This document shows, in pieces, positions 19,786 to 29,414 of a stretch of DNA of 64,000 nt. Each line of letters begins with the position of its first letter. Position 1 is the stretch's first letter. This DNA comes from Constrictibacter sp. MBR-5. GTDB taxonomy: Bacteria > Pseudomonadota > Alphaproteobacteria > JAJUGE01. Location: contig NZ_JBEPTK010000021.1 of the NCBI RefSeq assembly GCF_040549485.1, positions 1-64,000 of the forward strand, read 5' to 3'. Both the position numbers and the translations under genes were made by a program. The notes beneath the pieces were generated by a model. That model had not been told where the DNA came from and did no database searches. It saw only the letters and a program-made list of their open reading frames with translations.

Positions 19786-20838
19786 ATGAACGCAAGCAGC
19801 AGGACCCGCGTCGCCGTCAACGGCTACGGCGTCATCGGCAAGCGCGTCGCCGACGCCGTCGCCCGGCAGGACGACATGGAACTCGCCGGCGTGTCGGACA
19901 TCAGCGCCGACTGGCGGGCGCGGATGGTGACGCAGAAGGGCTACCGGCTCTACTGCGCCGCGAGCGAGCATGCGCGGACGATGCGCGATGCCGGACTCGA
20001 CGTCGCCGGCGCCCTCGACGACCTGCTCAAGGCCGCGGACGTGGTCGTCGACTGCACGCCGAAGCGCGTGGCGTCGAAGAACGTGGAACTATATCGCCAG
20101 AAGGGCATCAAGTTCATCGTGCAAGGCGGCGAGAAGCACGAGGTGACCGGCCATTCCTTTGTCGCCGAGGCCAGCTACGAGAGCGCGCTCGGCCGCGACA
20201 GCACGCGCGTCGTCTCCTGCAACACCACCTCGATCGTGCGCACCCTGACGGCGCTCAAGCATGCCGGGCTGCTGCACCGTGCGCGCGGGACGCTGCTGCG
20301 CCGCGCCACCGACCCATGGGAGAGCCATCTCGGCGGCATCATGAATACGCTGGTACCCGAGCCCGAGATCCCTAGCCACCAGGGGCCCGACGCCCAGAGC
20401 GTCGATCCCGAGCTCGATGTCGTCACCATGGCCGTGAAGGTGCCGGAGACGCTAGCGCACCTGCATTACTGGGCGGTGCAACTGACACGGCAGACCAATA
20501 AGGATGAGGTGCTCGCGGCTTTTCGCTCGTCCCCCCGGATCGCGCTGATCCGCATGGCGGACGGCCTGACGGCGATTAACACGGTCAAGGAACTGATGGC
20601 CGACCTCGACCGGCCACACGATAATCTTTACGAGGTTGCGCTGTGGTCCGACATGCTGAAGGTTGAGGGCGACGAGCTATTCTACGGCTATATGGTCGAT
20701 AATCAGGCGATCGTCATTCCGGAGACGGTGGACGCGATACGGGCCCTGATCGGCCATGTACGTGATCCCCACGAATCTATCGCCAAGACCAACCTCGCGC
20801 TGGGGATCGGCGCCGTCGTCGACGCGCTGGGAGGATGA
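19786..20838 (+). CDS. type II (archaeal-like) glyceraldehyde-3-phosphate dehydrogenase
   Basis: A 350-residue protein of the class II GAPDH family, typical of archaea and rare in bacteria. The N-terminal Rossmann part is RVAVNGYGVIGKRVADAV; the catalytic Cys lies in VVSCNTTSIVRTLTAL. The His/Arg region is LLRRATDPWESHLGG, and NTVKELMADLDRP near the C-terminus is family-typical. It oxidises glyceraldehyde 3-phosphate with NAD(P). The start at 19786 gives the family N-terminus. It overlaps the CBS-BON gene by 4 bases. A phosphofructokinase at 9441 and a glucan phosphorylase downstream suggest a glycogen-to-triose pathway. Confidence 0.88.
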   Translation: MNASSRTRVAVNGYGVIGKRVADAVARQDDMELAGVSDISADWRARMVTQKGYRLYCAASEHARTMRDAGLDVAGALDDLLKAADVVVDCTPKRVASKNVELYRQKGIKFIVQGGEKHEVTGHSFVAEASYESALGRDSTRVVSCNTTSIVRTLTALKHAGLLHRARGTLLRRATDPWESHLGGIMNTLVPEPEIPSHQGPDAQSVDPELDVVTMAVKVPETLAHLHYWAVQLTRQTNKDEVLAAFRSSPRIALIRMADGLTAINTVKELMADLDRPHDNLYEVALWSDMLKVEGDELFYGYMVDNQAIVIPETVDAIRALIGHVRDPHESIAKTNLALGIGAVVDALGG

Positions 20839-21533
20839 GGATGAGGGCAAAAGACATCATGACGACGTCCGTCGTATCGGTGACACCGGAGACCGGCGTG
20901 TCGGAGGTCGCGCGGCTTCTTCTCGAACGGCACATCAGCGCCGTGCCGGTGATTCAAGCCGAGGGCGGGCTGGTCGGGATGGTGAGCGAAGGTGACTTTC
21001 TGCGCCGTACGGAGGGCGATGGCCGACTGCACGGCTCCTGGTGGCTGCGGCTTTTCTCGGGACCCGGCGAGAGCGCGGCACAGTACGTGAAGACGCACGG
21101 CCGCTCCGCCGCCGACGTCATGACCCAAGACGTGATCACCGTTACGGAAGACACCCCGGCCGGCGAAATCGCTCATCTCCTGGAAACCAAGCGGATTAAG
21201 CGCGTGCCCGTCCTGCGCGACGGGAGGATCGTCGGCATCGTCAGCCGCGCCGATCTGCTGCGCGGCCTCGCGGCGCAACGCGATGCTCCCGTCGCCTCCG
21301 CTACCGTCGAGGACGAGACGATCCGAAAGCGGATCCTCGAAGAGATGAGCGCGAGCGACTGGGCGCCGACCTACGGCGTGAGCGTCATGGTTGCGGAGGG
21401 CATCGTACAGATCTGGGGATTCGTGGATTCGCACGAACAGGGTGAAGCACTCCGGGTCGCTGCCGGGAACGTGCCCGGCGTGAAGGGCGTGGAACTTCAC
21501 GTCAGCAACATTCCAGCCCATGGGTGGGAATGA
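20835..21533 (+). CDS. CBS-pair protein with C-terminal BON domain
   Basis: A 232-residue protein. Two CBS repeats (about residues 5-60, AKDIMTTSVVSVTPETGVSE, and 92-150, ADVMTQDVITVTEDTPAGEI) form an adenosyl-ligand sensor module. A BON domain follows (residues about 160-228, YGVSVMVAEGIVQIWGFVDS). Such proteins sense energy charge and may control a partner enzyme or membrane contact. The start overlaps the GAPDH stop, and the phosphorylase gene follows after 31 bases, so it could tune the carbon pathway to energy state; that is inference. Confidence 0.88.
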   Translation: MRMRAKDIMTTSVVSVTPETGVSEVARLLLERHISAVPVIQAEGGLVGMVSEGDFLRRTEGDGRLHGSWWLRLFSGPGESAAQYVKTHGRSAADVMTQDVITVTEDTPAGEIAHLLETKRIKRVPVLRDGRIVGIVSRADLLRGLAAQRDAPVASATVEDETIRKRILEEMSASDWAPTYGVSVMVAEGIVQIWGFVDSHEQGEALRVAAGNVPGVKGVELHVSNIPAHGWE

Positions 21534-22153
21534 GCGGACCGGACCTCGGTCGAAGGAGCCACCAGTGTCGCTGATCGATTCCTTTCTCGCGCGCAGGCGG
21601 ATCGCCTATTTCTCGATGGAGATCGCCCTCCGTCCGGAAATGCATACCTATTCCGGCGGGCTCGGCGTGCTCGCCGGCGATACCGCCCGGTCCTGCGCCG
21701 ACCTCGAGTTGCCGATGGTGTTCCTGACTCTCGCAAGCCGGGATGGTTATCTGCGCCAGGAAATCGATAGCGACGGGCGGCAGGTTGACCACGCCGATCC
21801 GTGGGATCTGGCGGATTGGGCAACGCCGCTTGATGCCATGGTGGCCGTTCGGATCGAAGGGCGTGCGGTTTGGGTACGGCCGTGGCTGCACGTTCTGACC
21901 TGCCCAGTCGGCCACGCGATCCCGGTCCTCCTGCTCGACACCCGGTTGGATCACAATGAGCCCGCCGACCGCGCGATCACCGACCGCCTCTATGGCGGCG
22001 ATGAAGCCTATCGTCTAAAGCAGGAAATCGTGCTCGGCGTCGGCGGCATGCGGATCCTGCACGCGCTCGGCTTCGACATCGAGATGTACCACTTGAACGA
22101 GGGTCACGCTGCGCTGCTCCCCGTCGCGCTGTTGCGGGAGCATCCGCATCCTA

Positions 22154-23005
22154 GGTTCTGTTGACAAAAGGGGATTCCCCGCGGGCGGTGTTTCTGATTC
22201 AAAGTCGCTTTCAGACGGGAGGCGACGTTGGCGCGGGATCGAATGTCGGACGCGGAGTGGGCATTCTTCGAGCCGTTCGTCACGGCGATCCGTCGGCCGA
22301 ACGGCCGGCGCCCGGTGGATCATCGGCTCGTGCTGGACGGCGTCTTCTGGATCGCCCGGACCGGTGCGCCCTGGCGGGATCTGCCGGAAGAGTTCGGCAA
22401 GTGGTCCTCGGTCTACCGGCAGTTCCGGCGCTGGACGCTGGCGGGGCTGTGGGAGCTGATCCTTGAAGCGTTGAACGAGAGTGCCACCGTCCCCGACAGC
22501 GTACAGATGATCGACAGCACCATCGTGCGGGCGCATCACTGCGCCGCGGGCGCAAAAGGGGGACTCAGAGACAGGGTCTCGGCCGTTCGAGAGGTGGCTT
22601 CACGACCAAGATCCACCTCCGCACGAACGCCCTCGGCCTGCCGATGAAGGCAGCCGTCACCGCGGGACAGGTCTCCGACTATACCGGCTACGACGAGATG
22701 GCCGACGAGGACCTGCCGGACTGCAGGGTGCTGATCGCGGACAAGGGCTATGATTCCCAGGCGATCCGCGACAACGTCCGGGACCATGGCGGCACGGCGG
22801 TCATCCCGGCACGACGGAACCGCAAGACGCAGCTGCCCGTCGACCGCTTCGTCTACGCCCTGCGCAACCGCATCGAACGCTGCTTCAACCGTCTGAAGAA
22901 CGCCCGCCGCCTCGCCACGCGCTACGACAAGACCCTCGCCAGCTATCTCGCATTCGTCGAGATCGTATCCGCGCGGATATGGGCCAGGCATTTGTCAACA
23001 TGACC
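22154..23005 (+). mobile_element. IS5-family element (IS427-like) inside glgP
   Basis: About 852 bp. The left end GGTTCTGTTGACAAA matches the complement of the right end TTTGTCAACATGACC. TA occurs directly outside both ends (22152-22153 and 23006-23007) as the target duplication. The element carries a transposase in two frames and no other gene. The clean ends and intact frames suggest a recent insertion. Confidence 0.88.
22228..23003 (+). CDS. IS5-family transposase in two frames
   Basis: The first frame (TTG 22228 on) has MSDAEWAFFEPFV, WIARTGAPWRDLPEEFGKW and MIDSTIVRAHHCAAGAKGG, including the first catalytic Asp. At the A4-G5 run near 22554-22562 the reading must shift back one base, giving GGFTTKIHLRTNALGLP, then VLIADKGYDSQAIRD and ALRNRIERCFNRLKNARRLA with the remaining catalytic acids. 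This two-frame organisation with a slippery run is usual for this IS group. The product would be about 255 residues. Confidence 0.85.
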
Positions 23006-24179
23006 TACCAACCGACCCAGCGACGGCGCGTTGCATTACGATGCAAACAGGGTGCGCGAGCGCTGCGTGTTCACCACCCACACACCGGTCGAGGCCGGCC
23101 ACGATCTCTTCAGCTACGAAGATGCGACGCGACTTCTCGGCGACTTCCTGCCGTTGGACCAGCTGAAGCTGCTGGCTGGCCCCGATCGCCTGAATATGAC
23201 ACGCCTTGCGCTCAATCTGAGCGGCTATGTGAATGGGGTGGCAATGCGCCACGCCGAGACGGCCCGCCGCATGTTCCCCGGCTATGGCATTCGGGCGGTC
23301 ACCAACGGCGTCCACGTTCCGACCTGGACACACCCGGCTTTTGTCCGGCTCTTTCAGGAGATCGCCCCTGACTGGGGGCACGATCCGGAAGAATTGTCCG
23401 GGGCGGACCAGCTTTCGGACGACGCCGTTTGGACGGCGCACCAGGAAGCCAAGGGCGACCTACTCGCCGAGATCCAGTTTCTGACCGGCTTGGCGATGCA
23501 GCCCGACGTGCCGCTGATGGCCTTCGCCCGCCGAATGACCGGCTACAAGCGCCCGGACTTGCTGTTTACGGACCTGGAGCGGCTGCGGGCAATCAACCGC
23601 GGCCAGCCATTCCAGCTGGTGATGGCCGGCAAGGCGCATCCGCGCGACGAGGGCGGGAAGGCGCTGATCGCCAAAATCCACGCCCACATGCGCAGCCGCG
23701 CTGGCGACATTCCGATGGTGTTCCTGCCCAACTACGACATGGCGCTCGCGAAGAAACTCGTCGCCGGTGCCGACGTCTGGCTGAACACGCCGCTGCCGCC
23801 CCACGAGGCTTCCGGCACCAGCGGGATGAAGGCGGCGCTGAACGGTGTCCTGAACCTGAGCGTCCTCGACGGCTGGTGGATCGAAGCCTGGGTCGAGGGT
23901 GTGACCGGCTGGGCGATCGGCCACGACGACCAGCGCCACGGGGACGATGCCGAGGACCTCTACAACAAGCTCGAACGGACGATCCTGCCGCTCTATCGCG
24001 CCGACCGCGGTGGCTGGATTGCGATGATGAAGGAATCGATCAGCAAGATCGGGCCCCGCTTCAACAGCCAGCGCATGATGCGCCGCTACGCCAGCGAGGC
24101 GTATCTCCGATGATGCATTGACGCCTCCGAACATGAGACGGGCGGGGCGGCGGGCCTTCGTGGAATGTTCCACCCCGGC

Positions 24180-25100
24180 CTATGCAGCGATACCAGCTGC
24201 CGATCTGGTTCCGTGATGCGAAACCAGACCTACCCCAAAGATTACCAGGACGATGCCGACTAGTTGCGGCCACTGCAACGTTTCCCCAAAGAAAAGAGCG
24301 CCTATCGTCAGACCAAAGATCGGGATCAGAAAACTGAAGGCGTTTGCTCGGTTGAGCGGTATCTTCTCGAGCACTGAGAACCATAGCCAGTAGACGAGCG
24401 CAGTACCGAACAGGCTGAGTGCGAGAAGGATGCCGATGAACGTGACCGACCAGCGTACCGTCGACGGCTCCTCCGTGCCCCAGGCGATTAGAGCGAGGGG
24501 GACGCTGCCGATCAGCATCTGCAGGCCCATTGCCATGAGGGGATCGACCTTGCCGGCGATGCGCTTGATGCCGACGTTGCTGACTGTGATGCCCAGTGCA
24601 GCAAGGATGATATAGGCGACGCCGAAAATGTAGTTATCCCGCCCCGGAGCGATAAATTGGGGCGCAGCGATGCTGAGAATGCCGACGAAGCCGAGTGTCA
24701 GCCCCGTCATTCCTCGCGCCGTGAGCCGCTCATTGAGAACCATGCTTCCAAGCACGGCCGCCAACAACGGTTGGGTATTGCCAATCACTGTCGCAAGGCC
24801 GGGGGAGACGAACTCCGCGGCGTGGAACATTCCCAGAAATCCTAAGGCCGTCGCGCCGAAGCCGACAGTGGCCACAATTGACCAATGGGCAGTCCCCTTC
24901 GGTAGCGGCCTACACAGTACAAGCGCCAGACCGGTCAGCGTCAAGCCCGCGAGAAAGGCCCGACTGGCGGCGAAAGTCAGATGCGGGGCGTACGCGATTC
25001 CGGCCGCTATGAGAGGGTAACACATGCCCCAAAGCAGCATGACCAGAATGACTTGCGCGATCGTTAGAAATGACACCCTGTTGCACCTAATGCTGTCCAA
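24180..25100 (-). CDS. EamA/DMT-family transporter
   Basis: A 306-residue protein with ten predicted helices and two EamA repeats. The first repeat has VILVMLLWGMCYPLIAAGI and the conserved pair ATVIGNTQPLLAAVLG; the second ends with GLTIGALFFGETLQWPQLVG. Family members export amino acids, nucleotides or other metabolites. It is monocistronic and convergent with glgP. The C-terminus is short and ordinary. Substrate unknown. Confidence 0.85.
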   Translation of the reverse strand: MDSIRCNRVSFLTIAQVILVMLLWGMCYPLIAAGIAYAPHLTFAASRAFLAGLTLTGLALVLCRPLPKGTAHWSIVATVGFGATALGFLGMFHAAEFVSPGLATVIGNTQPLLAAVLGSMVLNERLTARGMTGLTLGFVGILSIAAPQFIAPGRDNYIFGVAYIILAALGITVSNVGIKRIAGKVDPLMAMGLQMLIGSVPLALIAWGTEEPSTVRWSVTFIGILLALSLFGTALVYWLWFSVLEKIPLNRANAFSFLIPIFGLTIGALFFGETLQWPQLVGIVLVIFGVGLVSHHGTRSAAGIAA

Positions 25101-25344
25101 AGGCAGTTCGTCCGCGCATATTCATCTTGGCTCCCGACTTCCCGGCGGTCCTTCACAAGCGATCGGCCCATGACGAAAGAGCACAGCCCCGCTGCGTTTA
25201 GCTTAAAGATCGCCGGCTTGGCTAAGGGGAGATAGAACCATTTTGAAGATTCGCATCGATGTAGAAGAACGTGGCGGCGCGGCTGTAGGACGGGTTGCGC
25301 TTGGCACCGATCGGAAGGACGCTCCTGCCGTGGCGCCGTTACAC

Positions 25345-25968
25345 TCAGTGGTATACTGTGCGCCCGTTCTTGGTCCCTGTGGCCGGCCCGCAATCGCAGT
25401 TCCGGAAGCCGTTGCCGCAGCACGTGGGGCGGCGCTCCCCAATTTTCTCTCTCAGCGATCTGCGCGCCCGATGCAGGCGGACACCAACATTGTTGGAAGT
25501 GAGGCCGAGGTCGGCAGCGATCCGCTCGCGCGGCTCCTCCTCAAGATCGGCGCGTCGAACAATCTCGGCATAGTCTGGCCGGAGTGTCGGAACGAGGTCC
25601 TGGACGCAGCAGCATGGGTTCTCAGGCTGGTCCGCGCGCGGTTGATCCGTCGGCTCGGAAGCCTCAGCTTCGTGCGCAGTCTCGACCCGATGCCGCGTGG
25701 CGCGGCGCCGATAGTAGTCGATTAGCGTGTTGCGTAGAACATGACGGAGCCAAGCATCGATCGTGCCGGTAGTCCCAGGATTCTTCGTGGCTCGCAAGAC
25801 CTTAACGCAAAAGTCTTGAAAGGCGTCTTCGGCATCATCCGGACAGCTCATGCGCCGTCGCAAGAAGCGCAGAAATTCGGATTGGCACTCGGCCAGGCGC
25901 TGCATAGGGGCAGCGTCGGAAGCGCACCTGTTGGACGGAACAGCATTTGGCCGTGAAACAGTTGGCAT
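25345..25968 (-). CDS. ECF sigma factor with cysteine-containing tail
   Basis: A 207-residue ECF sigma factor, the close homologue of that at 12064: PDDAEDAFQDFCVKVL, AWLRHVLRNTLIDYYRRR, DLVPTLRPDYAEI and EPRERIAADLGLTSNNVGVRL are nearly the same. The tail is GERRPTCCGNGFRNCDCG; the first Cys of the other copy is Arg here, leaving CC and CxC. The start at 25968 gives the matching N-terminus MPTVSRPN; longer readings lack support. The exported partner gene lies 82 bases upstream on the same strand, the same arrangement as at 11605-12064. Confidence 0.88.
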   Translation of the reverse strand: MPTVSRPNAVPSNRCASDAAPMQRLAECQSEFLRFLRRRMSCPDDAEDAFQDFCVKVLRATKNPGTTGTIDAWLRHVLRNTLIDYYRRRATRHRVETAHEAEASEPTDQPRADQPENPCCCVQDLVPTLRPDYAEIVRRADLEEEPRERIAADLGLTSNNVGVRLHRARRSLREKIGERRPTCCGNGFRNCDCGPATGTKNGRTVYH

Positions 25969-26050
25969 TGCGGTGATTCCATGCAGGTGCAGAGGCTCGG
26001 CGAGCGGCATCACGGCGCGGGCAGGGCTACCCAAGCCGCCAGCGCGTCGG

Positions 26051-26383
26051 TCAGACGATCGCGGAGAGACGAGGCGGTCGGAACTGGCGTTGTACGATCT
26101 CAGAATGAGCACGATCCGCCGGAGCCGGCGCCCAATTACCGCGTACCGGCGCACGGCAGAGTATCGAGAACTTTACAGGCAAAACGGCACAGGACGCCGC
26201 CGAGCCGCAGTGCTGAACCGCAGGCAATCCGGCGCACGTTGCGCGATCGGGTTCCTCGGGACTTACCTGGTTCGCCTCTACCGCCTCCACCTCGGAAGAT
26301 GAAGGGCCAGCGTGCACCATGTGCAAACCCAGACCAACTACGATCAGCAGGGAGAGGAGCAACTCCACCCGAATTCGCGGCAC
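26051..26383 (-). CDS. small exported protein partner of ECF sigma factor, copy 2
   Basis: A protein of about 110 residues if GTG 26383 is the start (other starts are possible). A hydrophobic segment (LLLSLLIVVGLGLHMVHAG) is followed by a Cys-containing part, VQHCGSAASCAVLPVKFSIL, and the end IVQRQFRPPRLSAIV. These match the copy at 11605 in HC-x5-SCA-LPV-FS and in RQFRPPRL. It precedes an ECF sigma gene as copy 1 does. No known family. Its exported nature, paired Cys and fixed position suggest a sensor or regulator of the sigma factor. Confidence 0.55.
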   Translation of the reverse strand: MPRIRVELLLSLLIVVGLGLHMVHAGPSSSEVEAVEANQVSPEEPDRATCAGLPAVQHCGSAASCAVLPVKFSILCRAPVRGNWAPAPADRAHSEIVQRQFRPPRLSAIV

Positions 26384-26584
26384 CGGCCCAATCCTCTTGA
26401 GTCGCTTTGCCTTGCAGAGGTGAACCTGCGAAAATCCGCGGCACCGTCGGGCAACCTTGTGCCGCGGAGACCAGGTTCGCATTACCTCACTCAACATCGC
26501 CGTGCGAGGTGGAGTTCCCGAGGCCGACGAGAATTGTCCCTTCCTCTCAGGAGTTGGGGCCTCCGGCAAACCCGGGGCGGTTCA

Positions 26585-26746
26585 GTCTCGGTCTTCAAGG
26601 CCGTCTATATCGACAAGCGCGAGATCAAATGCGCCTGTGTCGGCGGCTCGAGCAACGTGCCCTTGGGCTTCGTCTCCCTCACCGAAAACCTGATGATGAT
26701 CGCCATGGCGATCTGGATGTCAATCCGGATGCTCTGGCTGGCGTAG
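26585..26746 (+). pseudogene. C-terminal fragment of glutaredoxin-MauE membrane protein
   Basis: The reading VSVFKAVYIDKREIKCACVG and the following SSNVPLGFVSLTEN ends at 26746. It matches the last 50 residues of the complete protein at 55348, including the CAC motif and LTEN-MM-AMAIWM. Everything upstream is missing, with the breakpoint near 26585. It is a leftover from a former copy of that gene. Confidence 0.8.
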
Positions 26747-26869
26747 TTCCTCACCGCCGCACCTGCAGGGTATCGGCAGGCGCTTCCTGTTCGTCATGGA
26801 CACCGCGCCGACGGTTAGGCCCTGCTCCTGCTGGACCGATCACATTATCACGGCATCGTCCGCCACGTG

Positions 26870-28258
26870 AGCTATGGCCGATATTGGGTGACGCGGCGGT
26901 CAGGCGGCGTGGTGTGCTGACGTCGTGTTGACGGCGACGCCGTCGGCGAATTTGACGCCTTCGATGATCATGGGCAACCGGTTTTGTCCCTTCAGCCGGC
27001 GCCAGGTCTTCGAGGCGGCGATGACGAGCTTGAAGACCATGATGCGGGCGGTCTTCTGCGAGAGGGCGCCTTTGGTGCGAACGGTGCGGTGCCTGACGGT
27101 GGCGAAGACGCTCTCGATCGGGTTGGCGGTCCGCAGGTGGTCCCAGTGCTCGGCAGGGAAATCGAAGAAGGCCAGGAGCGCCTCGCGGTCCTTTACCAGG
27201 CATTCGGCGGCCTTGGCATACTTGATCCCGTATTTCTCGACGAAGACCTCGATGGCGGCTTCCGCCGTCGCCCGGTCCGGTGCGTCGCGCACCTCGCGCA
27301 GATCGTCTTTCATTCCCTGCTGGATGGACTTCGGCACCTTGTTGAGGATGTTGGCGACCTTGTGTACCCAACATCGCTGGTGGCGGGTCGTCGGAAACAG
27401 CTCGTCGAGCGCCTTCCAGAAACCGAGGGCTCCGTCCCCGACGGCGATCTCCGGCGCGACGGACAGACCGCGGGCCTTCAGGTCGACCAGCAGTTCCCGC
27501 CAGCTCTGGGTGCTCTCGCGGACGCCGACCCGGAAGCCGACCAGTTCCTTACGGCCTTCCGGCGTGGCGCCGATGACGACGAGCATGCAGGCCGCAGTGT
27601 CCTCCATTCTCGCCTGGAGATACACGCCGTCGGCCCAGATGTAGACATACCGCCTGGCCGAGAGGTCCCGCCGTTGCCAACGATCGTAATCGCTCGTCCA
27701 CTCTTCCTTCCGCCCGATAACCGACGGCGAAAGGTTCGGCGCCTCGCTTCCGAGGAGCGCTGAAAGAGCTTCCTGAAAGTCGCCCGTCGACACGCCGCGC
27801 AGATAGAGAACCGGCAGAAGAGCCTCCAGGCTCCGCGTGCGCCGCGCCCACTTCGGCAGGATCGCCGAGGTAAAGGTGATCCGCTCTCCATCCACCGCGC
27901 CGCGGTCGCGCAGCTTCGCCCGTTTTACCGGCACCGGACCGATCCCGGTCTGGATCATCCGTTCCGGCCCATGGCCGTGCCGCACGACACGAGCCCGGCC
28001 ATCGGCAAGCCGCTCGTCCCTCATCGCGGCCAGAAATGCCTCTGCTTCCGCCTCGACCGCCTGCGCCAGCAGACGGCGGGCACCGTCACGCAGAATGGAT
28101 GTCAGGGGATCGTCGACATCGTCGGGGTGCTGAAAAGCGACAACAGTGCTATCCGTCGTCATGGCGTATCGCTCCTTCGGGAGGTTCTGGCAGGCTGGTT
28201 ACCCGCCTCGATACGCCGCCTTCCTCAAACCGTCATCACCCAGCTTCGGCCATAGCTC
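26870..28258. mobile_element. complete IS256-family element with 9-bp target duplication
   Basis: Inverted repeats start GAGCTATGGCCGA at 26870 and, as complement, at 28258. The 9-mer CCGCCACGT occurs immediately outside both ends (26861-26869 and 28259-28267), the expected target duplication for IS256. Total length is 1389 bp. It carries one intact transposase gene. What was interrupted is not recognisable. Confidence 0.92.
26900..28162 (-). CDS. IS256-family transposase
   Basis: A 420-residue intact mutator-type transposase. The catalytic acids lie in the segments YIWADGVYLQARME, APEIAVGDGALGFWKAL and the C-terminal HLRTANPIESVFATVRHRT. The conserved HQRCWVHKVANILNKVP between the second and third acids is typical. 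It belongs to the element at 26870-28258 and should be functional. Confidence 0.93.
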   Translation of the reverse strand: MTTDSTVVAFQHPDDVDDPLTSILRDGARRLLAQAVEAEAEAFLAAMRDERLADGRARVVRHGHGPERMIQTGIGPVPVKRAKLRDRGAVDGERITFTSAILPKWARRTRSLEALLPVLYLRGVSTGDFQEALSALLGSEAPNLSPSVIGRKEEWTSDYDRWQRRDLSARRYVYIWADGVYLQARMEDTAACMLVVIGATPEGRKELVGFRVGVRESTQSWRELLVDLKARGLSVAPEIAVGDGALGFWKALDELFPTTRHQRCWVHKVANILNKVPKSIQQGMKDDLREVRDAPDRATAEAAIEVFVEKYGIKYAKAAECLVKDREALLAFFDFPAEHWDHLRTANPIESVFATVRHRTVRTKGALSQKTARIMVFKLVIAASKTWRRLKGQNRLPMIIEGVKFADGVAVNTTSAHHAA

Positions 28259-28432
28259 CCGCCACGTCGTTCCCAGCCCGAAGGCCCCATCGTCACGCCG
28301 ATGATGCGGTTGCAGGATCTCGACCAGACGAAGAACCTGACCGAGACGCAGCCGGACACTACCCCCGGTGCTCGAGGTGGCGCACCTGCAGAGGCAGATT
28401 TCCGCCGCGCCCGGCATTGTAGATCGAGACCG

Positions 28433-28911
28433 GCACGGCTCTGCTCTTAAGAAGGAGCGCAAGCACGATCTGAATCCCGATGGTGCGTTTTCCATATGCC
28501 CGCCGACGCCGCGGTGTCGGCGGGCGTCGTGCTCGCGCCTGGCGGAATGATGGCCACCGGGTGGCTCTGGCTTGACCCCATGGGGATCAGCCTCGTCATC
28601 GCGTGTAGCGTTACGGCTACTGAAATCGTCGCTTGGCTGGACGCTGTGTCGGGTTTTTGGTCGAGAGAGACGCGGTGGAGGCGTGGTTGCTGTTCGACGC
28701 GGGCGTTCCGTCGGCCCACGACCTCCACATCTGGTCTCTGAACACGACGTCAAACGCGCTGACAGCACACCTTTTCCGTGATGCCCGACGGCCATCCGGG
28801 CGACGCCGTCCACGATCGAATCCCCGACGGCCTCAAATACCGCGTCACCATTGAACACGCTGCTCTGCAGATCGAGATCCAGTACGACCCCGATTACCAG
28901 CTTTGCTCCGC
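28433..28911 (+). pseudogene. cation diffusion facilitator (CzcD-like), decayed
   Basis: Pieces of a CDF metal/proton antiporter occur in order but in different frames: ERKHDLNPDGAF, then ADAAVSAGVVLAPGG and TGWLWLDPMGISLVIA, then VERDAVEAWLLF with PSAHDLHIWSLNTTSNALTA, then MPDGHPGDAVHDRIPDGLKY and AALQIE. At least three frameshifts separate them, and the N-terminal helices are missing. The order and spacing match CzcD/ZitB-type proteins, so it is a former Zn/Co/Cd efflux gene. Confidence 0.8.
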
Positions 28912-28955
28912 CGGAGGTCATCTGACCCGAACGATCGTCCGGCGGGGGCGACAGG

Positions 28956-29372
28956 TCACCGTTCCGTCGGCCCCCGTCGCCGCAATCGCCAGTGCAGGCG
29001 ACCCACATAGAGCAAGAGCGCGAGGGCCGTCAGTACCTCCGCGAAGATGGCGAGATGAATCGCCATTCCATACTCGGAAACCGGACCGTTGAGCCGGGAT
29101 GCGGTGTAGTGTCCCAGTACCACGAAATTCAGGGCGCAATAAATGTACGTAAAATATGCCGCGAGCATCGGGTGATTTTTCAGAAACAGCCAGAATCCAG
29201 CAATGCCGAACAGTAACATGATAGCAAGGAAGCTTAGGATGTGCCACGGCGCGGTGGTCGGTAGATCGGGATAGGCATTCAGACGGGCGACGTTGTCCGC
29301 ATAGTGGATGAGAGTTGCGACGAGATTCACACCGAAGAGGACGGTCAGCGCTCTGATGACAGTGGTGTTCAT
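28956..29372 (-). CDS. conserved membrane protein of unknown function
   Basis: A 138-residue protein with four predicted helices, starting TTVIRALTVLFGVNLVATLI with the family-like HYADNVARLNAYPD after the first helix. Other helices include HILSFLAIMLLFGIAGFWLF and LAIFAEVLTALALLLYVG. Several His residues (LIHYADN, LGHY, AIHLAIF) lie at helix ends. No named family is recognised. It stands alone between pseudogenes but has good codon use and no frame break. Confidence 0.65.
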   Translation of the reverse strand: MNTTVIRALTVLFGVNLVATLIHYADNVARLNAYPDLPTTAPWHILSFLAIMLLFGIAGFWLFLKNHPMLAAYFTYIYCALNFVVLGHYTASRLNGPVSEYGMAIHLAIFAEVLTALALLLYVGRLHWRLRRRGPTER

Positions 29373-29414
29373 CGGCGACCCCCTTCGTCAAATCGCTGGC
29401 GGTGATGCCCGCCC

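Larger units (their letters stand above)
21565..24113 (+). pseudogene. glgP: alpha-glucan phosphorylase interrupted by IS5
   Basis: The gene starts at GTG 21565 (ribosome site GAAGGAG) with AYFSMEIALRPEMHTYSGGLG. It breaks at 22153, and resumes at 23008 with YDANRVRERCVFTTHTPVEA through GTSGMKAALNGVLNLSVLDG, the GT35 phosphorylase region near the pyridoxal-phosphate site. Removing 22154-23007 (element plus one TA) restores one open frame of 564 codons reading across EHPHPTNRPSDGALHYDAN. The enzyme would release glucose 1-phosphate from glycogen. As it stands the protein ends at HPHPRFC and lacks the catalytic half. Confidence 0.88.
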
